DNA from: Deltaproteobacteria bacterium
GTDB lineage: Bacteria; Desulfobacterota; Desulfobacteria; Desulfobacterales; SURF-15
Reading direction: 5' to 3'
NCBI GenBank assembly: GCA_024644775.1
Contig: JAHEHB010000318.1
Span: 1-6,448, forward strand
Length of the DNA: 6,448 bases
Shown piece by piece: positions 1 to 5,384 of this stretch. The position numbers and the translations under genes were made by a program. A model generated the notes under the pieces. That model was not told the DNA's origin. It did not search any database and saw only the letters and a program-made list of their open reading frames with translations. Positions within the stretch are counted from its first letter, which is position 1. The number at the start of each line of letters is the position of its first letter.

Positions 1-2
1 GA

Positions 3-1709
3 TCTATTTTAATTACGATATCCATGGCGTTTTTTTTAGGTACGACAGCGCCGCTATATCGTTATCAAATTTTGTTGGCATTCGGCGTGGCTTGCGGTCT
101 GATTGCCGCCGGTGCCATTTGGAGGGTACCGGAAGCGGGTATATTTCGTACGCCGCCACCTTTTCGGCCATGGGAAGAGCTTAAATGGAGCCTGTCGACA
201 AAAGGCCGACGCTGGTTTCTGGCCATGATGTTGAGCCTTCCGATCACCCAGGGGGTTACCTATGCTTTTGGAATCCTTGTGGCAAAGCAGGGATACAACC
301 TTATCGATCAGCAAGTGGTGCTTTTTGTACTCGTTGCGACCATCGGCGGGATCATTGCTTCGTATACCTATAGTCGTTTTTTGGATCAGCTCGGCTCCCG
401 TCCGCTGATGGTAATCACTGGTTTTTTAGATATCGCAGGTGTGATCTTGGTCATTTTTCTCCCCAAACAATTCAGTGCATTGCTAATCGGGACCCTTTTT
501 TTTATTAACGGCTATGTTCATATCGCACTTTTTGCCGCCATGCAGCATTATTTTATCAGCATCTCAAACCGCGCCCATCAATTGGCTCAAGGTATTATCA
601 CCCGGGGGTTGGGCGGTATCGCTGGAGGTCTGGCTCTGGGTACGGCCGGATGGGTCCTTGGGAAAGTCAAGCTATCGGCTGTGGGTGTAAACGATCCTTT
701 AATGCATTTTCGCTGGTTTTACGCAGGCATGTTGGTGCTTCTGTTAATCCGCACGATTGTGTTCTTGAGGTTACCGCCACTCAGATCCCAGGGGATTCGA
801 AATGCCCTAAGCGCTTTGTTTTCCCCTTGGGATTGGCGTGCGATTCACGCAGTCAAACGCGCTATTTCTTTCCAAAGTGAAGACGAAGAAAGCAAAGCCC
901 TTGCCGCCATGATGCATACTGACAGCCAAATTTACCAAGGGGATCTCGAGGGCTATTTGAACTCACCCAGTATCTTTATTCGACAAAGAGCCATGAATGC
1001 ATTGCAGCGAGCCAAGCCAACAAAAAGTCTTATCTACATTTTAGAACGGGATTTGGAAGTCAACCAATTCACCACCGCGCATCGAGCCGCTTATTGGTTG
1101 GGGCATTGGAAAGTCATCGAGACGGCTCCGTCACTCTGCACGGCAATTGAAAGTGAAGACTTTCTTCTCAGCGGTGCGGCTATCCATGCCTTGGTGGAGC
1201 TGGACGAACAGAGTGCGCTTCCGATTATCGAAAAAAAATTTTCAGAATCGCATAATCCTTATATCCTGATCGAAGGGGCGAGGGCGCTGTCTTTATGGGG
1301 AAATTTTCGATATTATCGTATGTTACTTCAAAAGTACCTGCTTGATATTCCACCCCAGGCGAAAGACGAGCTCTCTCTCTCCGTTGCTCGATTGCTTGGG
1401 TTTTATGATGCATTTTACGCGGATTTAGGGATGTTGCGTCGGGAACGCATACAGCTTTTTCGCGAATGGCAGGAACGGTATGGGTCTTTGCATGAAGAAG
1501 AACTCATAATTTCGATTCGCCGGGAAGATCCCCACCGAGGGTCTCTGGAAGAAACCCTGGAACGTCGAAAAAATCGTTTTCGGTCCTGGTTTTATGAAGA
1601 TACCTCCGATTTTATTAAAAGACTGCCGGAGCGCGTCCGGCAGCAAACCGCCTTTCTGGTGGCGTTTCTTATGCTCTCTGAAGTGGGGCTTCATATAGAA
1701 CCGTCTTAA
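3..1709 (+). CDS. MFS transporter, C-terminal half, with HEAT-like repeat tail (5'-truncated by window edge)
   Basis: This is an inner-membrane protein of the major facilitator superfamily (MFS); the substrate is unknown. The frame is open back to base 3, and the first ATG (base 24) falls at what looks like transmembrane helix 6, so the true start lies to the left and residue numbers here count from that ATG. Hydrophobic segments at about 14-33, 63-87, 98-115, 128-146, 150-175, 194-213 and 231-250 fit helices 6 to 12. The stretch RFLDQLGSRPLMV (118-130) resembles the MFS signature loop GxLaDrxGrk at the helix 8/9 turn. After helix 12 come about 310 soluble residues, where ordinary transporters end. 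Residues 305-440 contain four or so helical pairs of 30-35 residues with HEAT-like spacing (for example FIRQRAMNALQRA, LLSGAAIHALVEL, YILIEGARALSLWG). The last 100 residues are charged and unassigned. The amidase gene follows after 61 bases on the same strand. MFS membership is secure; the HEAT label is inferred from the repeat pattern. Confidence 0.85.
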   Translation, partial: SILITISMAFFLGTTAPLYRYQILLAFGVACGLIAAGAIWRVPEAGIFRTPPPFRPWEELKWSLSTKGRRWFLAMMLSLPITQGVTYAFGILVAKQGYNLIDQQVVLFVLVATIGGIIASYTYSRFLDQLGSRPLMVITGFLDIAGVILVIFLPKQFSALLIGTLFFINGYVHIALFAAMQHYFISISNRAHQLAQGIITRGLGGIAGGLALGTAGWVLGKVKLSAVGVNDPLMHFRWFYAGMLVLLLIRTIVFLRLPPLRSQGIRNALSALFSPWDWRAIHAVKRAISFQSEDEESKALAAMMHTDSQIYQGDLEGYLNSPSIFIRQRAMNALQRAKPTKSLIYILERDLEVNQFTTAHRAAYWLGHWKVIETAPSLCTAIESEDFLLSGAAIHALVELDEQSALPIIEKKFSESHNPYILIEGARALSLWGNFRYYRMLLQKYLLDIPPQAKDELSLSVARLLGFYDAFYADLGMLRRERIQLFREWQERYGSLHEEELIISIRREDPHRGSLEETLERRKNRFRSWFYEDTSDFIKRLPERVRQQTAFLVAFLMLSEVGLHIEPS

Positions 1710-1770
1710 TCATTGATATAGGTTAAATTGCAGATATCGTTAAAAGAGCGCACAAAGTGATCTACCAAAC

Positions 1771-3090
1771 GTGATGAACTCGAAAACTATTTTTACCGAA
1801 AGTCGAAGCCCGCTGCTTTGGATAATTCGGTTTACAGTCATTCTCTTCGTACTCGAACTGCTGTTCTTTCCGATAATGCCGGTATGGGCCGGCTTTTCGA
1901 ACGCAGACCGGGTGGCATTTCAACGATCAATCATTGACAAACGACCTGCATTGAACCGCCGCTTCAAAAAGATACGTAGAAAAAAAACAAAGTATATCAT
2001 TGTGCACACATCGGAAGGCGGCCTTCAGAGTACGATAAATGCGGTCTCAAAAGGGAAGCGCACCAGACGGGGATATAGAACATACGGGGGCCATGCCCAC
2101 TATGCGATTGCACGCAATGGGCGGACGTATCGAATACTGGACAAAAAATATCGAGCCGACCATGCCGGGTTGAGCATGTGGAAGGGCGAGACGAATATCA
2201 GTCGAGTGTCCATCGGCATTGAGTTGGTGGGTTACCACTACACCCCAATCACAAAAAGACAGTACCGATCCATAGGGATACTGATGGAGATGCTGCAGGA
2301 TGTCTATAATTTGGATGATCGGGCAGTTCTCACCCACAGTCAGATTGCTTACGGCAGACCCAATCGGTGGTTTCGAAGAAATCACCGGGGTCGGAAAAAA
2401 TGTGCAAAAAATTTTAATCGCGTAAACTCAGATTTAGGGCCAACATACCGGTTTGATCCCGATGTAACAGCCGGCCGGTTGACTGCGGATCCCAAGCTTG
2501 CGGTCATCTTTTACCAGAGTCACAGATATGCTGCGGCGCCGAATTTAGAGTCAAATGTCATCAAAGATAGTAACACGGCATGGTCGATCGCCGGTGAAGA
2601 CTATAATTCACCGACGACGCTGTATCGATTCCCAAACGGTCGGATAATCTCCGGCGATAAAGTGGAGAAACGGATGGGGTGGAATCGCATTCCCAAAAAT
2701 ACGATCGTTTTGCTGAACCAGGAAGACCGCCCGGATTCCATGGGCAACCAGGGGCCCATTAAGGTGATATCCAACGGTTTAACTGCTTGGTCATTGGCAG
2801 GAAAGGCCTACAAAGATCGGTATACATTTTACTTCTTGCCGAACGGTCCCGTAAAAAATGGTCAACAGATTTCAGATTGGGACGATCTTCCCTCAAACAC
2901 AAAAATGATCATCGGTTATGATAACCCGCACAAGGTAACTTGGAAGAACCCCCCCATACGAATCGCCGGCGATCGATACAATGATAAAGAAACATTATAC
3001 TTCTTTCCCAATAACACCCTGGCTAGCGGAGACACTATCAAAGATTTCAAGCAGCTTCCGGTTGGTGTGCTTATGTTTTTACCGAATTGA
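1771..3090 (+). CDS. Secreted N-acetylmuramoyl-L-alanine amidase (Amidase_2/PGRP fold) with three LysM-like C-terminal repeats
   Basis: Likely a cell-wall hydrolase cutting the muramyl-L-alanine amide bond outside the cytoplasm. The N-terminus has a basic stretch, a hydrophobic helix (about 17-38) and a plausible signal-peptidase site after PVWA (40/41). The catalytic domain spans about 74-240: YIIVHTSEGG gives the first zinc histidine (H79), GGHAHYAIARNGRTYRILD is the family's central strand region, HAGLS then SIGIELVGY follow, and LTHSQIA gives the second histidine (H189). The usual third ligand, an Asp or Cys 8-10 residues later, is missing. Instead an Arg-rich insertion (RPNRWFRRNHRGRKK) precedes C211, the best candidate ligand. 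Residues about 263-316, 328-383 and 388-438 are three copies of one module, each with a (T)AWS(I/L)AG..Y.., (T)LY.FPNG, GD.I and LP.NT core; the opening resembles LysM and suggests glycan binding. GTG (1771) and ATG (1774) are adjacent in frame and no strong ribosome site separates them. A weak TTGATA-N16-TATCGT pair (1713-1740) could be its promoter; otherwise it is read from the transporter transcript. The amidase call is strong. Confidence 0.88.
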   Translation: MMNSKTIFTESRSPLLWIIRFTVILFVLELLFFPIMPVWAGFSNADRVAFQRSIIDKRPALNRRFKKIRRKKTKYIIVHTSEGGLQSTINAVSKGKRTRRGYRTYGGHAHYAIARNGRTYRILDKKYRADHAGLSMWKGETNISRVSIGIELVGYHYTPITKRQYRSIGILMEMLQDVYNLDDRAVLTHSQIAYGRPNRWFRRNHRGRKKCAKNFNRVNSDLGPTYRFDPDVTAGRLTADPKLAVIFYQSHRYAAAPNLESNVIKDSNTAWSIAGEDYNSPTTLYRFPNGRIISGDKVEKRMGWNRIPKNTIVLLNQEDRPDSMGNQGPIKVISNGLTAWSLAGKAYKDRYTFYFLPNGPVKNGQQISDWDDLPSNTKMIIGYDNPHKVTWKNPPIRIAGDRYNDKETLYFFPNNTLASGDTIKDFKQLPVGVLMFLPN

Positions 3091-3098
3091 GGGGTCGG

Positions 3099-3115
3099 GG
3101 CGTTTTTCGGACGCC
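3099..3115. terminator. Weak hairpin between convergent genes
   Basis: GGCGT (3099-3103) and ACGCC (3111-3115) pair with a 7-base loop nine bases past the amidase stop codon. The minus-strand DUF6599-like gene ends 61 bases further on, so a bidirectional terminator would be expected in this 85-base gap. The stem is short and has no T-run on either strand, so this is only the best candidate present. Confidence 0.25.
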
Positions 3116-3175
3116 ATTATAAGGGCTCGTAACGAAAGAGCAAGCCATCTTATGAAAAAATAGTATGTTACTAAG

Positions 3176-4144
3176 TTATTCTTTGAAAATTTGCCTCCAA
3201 AGATCGTTTGTCGAGTGAATCGCTATATCTCGGTCTTCAATGGATGAGACACCACCAATCACGCGGCCGTTCTGAAAAACAGTATCGTAGCCGTCACCCA
3301 TAGCACACAAATAAAACACCCTTTCATCTATGCCGAGCCGCTTTGCTCCTTCTCCGAATTCTTTTGCGAAAGCAATATATCGGGCAGTCGTATTCTTGGC
3401 AGCTTCAATATCATCTTGATGGGATAGGAAAACCGTCACTAAGGCGTCTTTTTTGCGATATTGGGCGGTATAGGTGTTTTTCATAAAATCCAACCCCATT
3501 GCATTGACCCGGAAATATTGCACAGAATCGGCGACGAGATCGGTTTCAGGCAAAACGGTGAGTCCCCAAACCGGTTCATTGGAATCATCCAGGGATTGGA
3601 CGACACTTTTCGCCAAATCCATGCTGGTTTGTTGAAGTTCGTTTGTTGTTTCAGACGCGATGATTCGAATGTAATATCGACCATGCCAAATAAAATAGCT
3701 TGCGTCGGACCGATAACCGGATCGACCGAGATTTAGAGAAGGGTTTCCCGGAGACCGTTCTGAAGAATAGACACCGAAGGCATTGGTCGGATTTCCCATG
3801 TCGTAAACAGATAGATCGATAAACTGTTCATTGTTGGAAGTGTTCATGTAGCTGGCGAAAGTCATATTGTTCATATCATAGGATACATAGAGTTCAGCCC
3901 GGCCATCGATATGGAGATAGAGCGTTTCTGAATTGAATAGCTTGGCGCGATCGTATATTTCCCATCCGGTAGGCGTAATTTGTCTCAAAATTTTTGATAA
4001 GTTTTGATTCGAATTGAGTTGCGTCTTATGGGGTTTGGGTTGCGGAAGTCTTTGCTGGCTTTCTATAGGGCCAGGAATATACATGGCAAGCACAAACGTT
4101 AACACGCTCCAAGCTACAGTATATGTAATCGTTCTAAGTGCCAA
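3176..4144 (-). CDS. Exported DUF6599-like protein of unknown function
   Basis: A 322-residue protein with a hydrophobic N-terminal segment (about 5-24, ending near MYIPGPIES), which is either a signal peptide or a membrane anchor. The mature part is therefore predicted to be periplasmic or outer-surface. A Pro/Gln-rich linker (30-50) leads into a region at 58-90 with GWEIYDRAKLFNSETLYLHIDGRAELY. This resembles the opening of DUF6599 proteins (a glycine-tryptophan, then an ETLY..IDGRAELY-type core). Later recognisable blocks are the Y-rich strands around 143-160 and the segment EFGEGAKRLGIDERVFYLC. No catalytic residues are evident and the family has no known reaction. The start chosen is TTG at 4144-4142: a strong AAGAGGG ribosome site sits 8 bases upstream, no in-frame ATG lies nearby, and the resulting N-terminus is a sensible signal peptide. 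The frame stays open further upstream into the palindrome. It lies 100 bases downstream of the DUF1638 gene on the same strand. The gene call is firm; the family assignment is from memory and moderate. Confidence 0.75.
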   Translation of the reverse strand: MALRTITYTVAWSVLTFVLAMYIPGPIESQQRLPQPKPHKTQLNSNQNLSKILRQITPTGWEIYDRAKLFNSETLYLHIDGRAELYVSYDMNNMTFASYMNTSNNEQFIDLSVYDMGNPTNAFGVYSSERSPGNPSLNLGRSGYRSDASYFIWHGRYYIRIIASETTNELQQTSMDLAKSVVQSLDDSNEPVWGLTVLPETDLVADSVQYFRVNAMGLDFMKNTYTAQYRKKDALVTVFLSHQDDIEAAKNTTARYIAFAKEFGEGAKRLGIDERVFYLCAMGDGYDTVFQNGRVIGGVSSIEDRDIAIHSTNDLWRQIFKE

Positions 4145-4152
4145 TATGATTG

Positions 4153-4159
4153 CCCTCTT
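4153..4159 (-). promoter_or_regulatory. Ribosome binding site deciding a TTG start
   Basis: On the minus strand AAGAGGG lies 8 bases before TTG (4144-4142). It is the only good Shine-Dalgarno match near the beginning of this gene, and no ATG or GTG in frame competes with it. Confidence 0.6.
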
Positions 4160-4176
4160 AGATGTAATAAAGCGTG

Positions 4177-4246
4177 AAGGCCTGAAAGCTCGGAAGCTTG
4201 GAAGCCGGAAGGGTTTGGCCTCCCAGCTTTCCGGCCTCCTGGCCTT
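4177..4246. repeat. Imperfect 30/30-base palindrome built of purine-rich octamers
   Basis: Left arm 4177-4206 and right arm 4217-4246 pair at 22 of 30 positions, with two further G-T pairs, around a 10-base loop. The outer six (AAGGCC/GGCCTT) and inner GCC/GGC ends are perfect. Each arm is itself an array of octamers: on the left GAAAGCTC, GGAAGCTT, GGAAGCCG; on the opposite strand of the right arm GGCCAGGA, GGCCGGAA, AGCTGGGA. The element begins within the TAA stop of the DUF1638 gene and fills most of the gap before the next gene. It could attenuate transcription or stabilise the upstream message, or be a dispersed REP-like element. It lacks the T-run of a classical terminator. Confidence 0.7.
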
Positions 4247-5000
4247 AACGTCCCTCTATATCTTCAACACCAATGATTTTTTCCCAATCGTATATCCCGA
4301 TGGATTTTTGCGTTGGATTCAGAATAAAAAATTCTTCCTCTTTCCAGTTTCCGTCGATCAGGTTTTTCAACAGTCCCAACGAACCTTCCAAAGGAACAAA
4401 TTCCATTTCAGCCTCTTCCGCCTTTTTTCGGCACAATTCCGCGTAACGTGCATTTCGGGTTTCAGGGATCTCAATATAGACCAGTCTATTGTGATTGGTT
4501 TTGCTTCCATACATTGTTTCGTAAATGTACTTGGCATTTTCCTCACCGTATTTTTCGGCATATTCCATATATTTCGGATCTTTATCCATGTCTCCTCGCA
4601 AAAGACTATCATGAAAGGGAGAATCGCTTCGCTCCATATATCCCGGTGAAGTGAACGGTTGGCTGGGATTATCCTTAAAGTGTTCTTCAAATTTTTCTTT
4701 TGAACCGAGAAACAGGGTACAACAGTCGTGTGCGCGGGGGAGTACGATCCGGGTGTCTCGTGCTTTCAGTCCGACAGTAGCGTTACCGCAGAGACCATAT
4801 CCAAGAAGTATGGCATCAAATTTCTTTTCGACACTATCGTCTATTTTATCCTGAATTATTTTTCTGAGTTTGTCACTTTGATTATGGGAATCTTTTTCAG
4901 TAAACTCCACATCAAAGATATGTGGGCTCTGGGCGATTAAAAGGCAAACTTCTCTCATTAAAACATCGCAGGTAATGAACTTCAATCGCATGGCAGTCAC
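4245..5000 (-). CDS. DUF1638 domain-containing protein
   Basis: A 251-residue soluble protein with no signal peptide, of the DUF1638 family (Pfam PF07796, quoted from memory). Diagnostic parts are the N-terminal KFITCDVLMREVC (7-19), FDAILLGYGLCGNATVGL (61-78) and IVLPRAHDCCTLFLGS (85-100), followed by the family's substrate-loop-like region NPSQPFTSPGYMER (111-124). Cysteines C11, C19, C71 and C93/C94 fall within these conserved blocks and could bind a metal or corrinoid, but this is inference. The family's reaction is unknown. In methanogens and anaerobic bacteria it often neighbours corrinoid methyltransferases, none of which is in this window. GTG (5000-4998) is preferred as start because AAGGAG is 6 bases upstream; the in-frame ATG at 4991 would be 15 bases away and would remove only three residues. 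The regulator gene lies divergently 384 bases away, and the DUF6599-like gene lies downstream past the palindrome. Confidence 0.9.
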   Translation of the reverse strand: MTAMRLKFITCDVLMREVCLLIAQSPHIFDVEFTEKDSHNQSDKLRKIIQDKIDDSVEKKFDAILLGYGLCGNATVGLKARDTRIVLPRAHDCCTLFLGSKEKFEEHFKDNPSQPFTSPGYMERSDSPFHDSLLRGDMDKDPKYMEYAEKYGEENAKYIYETMYGSKTNHNRLVYIEIPETRNARYAELCRKKAEEAEMEFVPLEGSLGLLKNLIDGNWKEEEFFILNPTQKSIGIYDWEKIIGVEDIEGR

Positions 5001-5006
5001 AGCATA

Positions 5007-5012
5007 CTCCTT
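5007..5012 (-). promoter_or_regulatory. Ribosome binding site deciding a GTG start
   Basis: A perfect AAGGAG on the minus strand lies 6 bases before GTG (5000-4998), the ideal distance. It favours GTG over the ATG at 4991 for the DUF1638 gene. Confidence 0.7.
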
Positions 5013-5178
5013 TTTAAGAACGGGGGATTTATTTGGTAAATTTTTAGAATTCTTTCTTACCCATTATTCCAACGTTGCAATTGGGGCATAGTCCATAATA
5101 TCCATATCATATTATCATAGATTATCGGGTGTGGAAAGAAGACGAGAAAATGGAGTTTACAAACTTATCTTGAGTAGA

Positions 5179-5256
5179 TGGCCCGGCGTTTGTCAAAAGC
5201 AAATTCCTGGAAGAAATAAGGTGGGATTATTTTTAGCACCGGGCCAAGACTTTTTT
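5179..5256 (+). other. Long inverted repeat with inner hairpin and T-run; candidate structured RNA or terminator
   Basis: TGGCCCGGCGTT (5179-5190) pairs with AGCACCGGGCCA (5235-5246): eight contiguous perfect pairs (TGGCCCGG/CCGGGCCA) plus an imperfect extension. Within the 44-base loop, AGAAATAA (5212-5219) pairs with TTATTTTT (5227-5234) around GGTGGGA. The outer stem is followed by AGAC and then six T (5251-5256). The form suits a small RNA or leader ending at an intrinsic terminator on the plus strand, but four bases separate stem and T-run and no clear promoter lies upstream. It matches no riboswitch class that I recognise. Confidence 0.35.
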
Positions 5257-5308
5257 CGACGTTGATCGATTTCTATTTGTCGTTTAAATTTTTTATCATA
5301 ATAAACTC

Positions 5309-5338
5309 TTGAAAAACGATTGTCATCAGGGTTATATT
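5309..5338 (+). promoter_or_regulatory. Sigma-70-like promoter for the LuxR-type regulator gene
   Basis: TTGAAA (5309-5314) and TATATT (5333-5338) each match consensus at five of six positions and are 18 bases apart (TTATAT at 5332 would give 17). Transcription would begin near 5345, giving a leader of about 40 bases before the ATG at 5385. Confidence 0.55.
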
Positions 5339-5352
5339 ACCGATATATTACC
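5333..5352 (+). repeat. 11-base-phased direct repeat over the promoter start region
   Basis: TATATTACC occurs at 5333-5341 and again at 5344-5352, an 11-base period, or about one DNA turn. The first copy contains the predicted -10 box and the second covers the predicted start site. This is where a repressor or autoregulator could bind; it might also be chance in AT-rich DNA. Confidence 0.45.
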
Positions 5353-5384
5353 TATAAAATATATGCATTTTTAGCGAGATCAAT

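Larger units (their letters stand above)
5001..5384. other. Divergent intergenic region between DUF1638 gene and LuxR-type regulator gene
   Basis: I see no convincing coding sequence in these 384 AT-rich bases. From left to right the region holds the DUF1638 ribosome site, an AT-rich perfect dyad (5095-5101 with 5109-5115), a 12-base imperfect inverted repeat (5179-5190 with 5235-5246) followed by a T-run at 5251-5256, a sigma-70-like promoter facing the regulator gene (5309-5338), and a 9-base direct repeat over its start-site region. A clear promoter for the minus-strand gene could not be settled: GATAAT-like -10 boxes exist (5111-5116, 5121-5126) but lack good -35 partners. Confidence 0.75.

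Noticed and set aside
2047..2385. Minus-strand open frame of 112 codons inside the amidase gene
   Set aside because: It is antisense to the conserved catalytic domain and has no family resemblance.
3125..3141. Second possible terminator stem, GCTC/GAGC
   Set aside because: Four pairs with a 9-base loop and no T-run; too weak to annotate.
4014..4649. Plus-strand open frame of 211 codons opposite the DUF6599-like and DUF1638 genes
   Set aside because: It spans parts of two well-supported minus-strand genes and the palindrome, has no recognisable domain, and its Phe/Ile-rich composition is what antisense reading of charged coding sequence gives.
4997..5005. Mini-frame ATG-CTG-TGA overlapping the GTG start of the DUF1638 gene
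   Set aside because: The AAGGAG site is only one base from that ATG, too close for use, but is ideally placed for the GTG.
5179..5193. Sigma-54-like promoter, TGGCCC-N5-TTGT on the plus strand
   Set aside because: The -24 part fits, but the nearly invariant GC of the -12 element is GT, and the regulator here is not a sigma-54 activator. The bases are better explained as part of the inverted repeat.
5167..5196. Perfect minus-strand TTGACA (5191-5196) as promoter for the DUF1638 gene
   Set aside because: The hexamer 18 bases downstream is CAAGAT, matching the -10 consensus at only three positions, and no better one exists at 16-19 bases.
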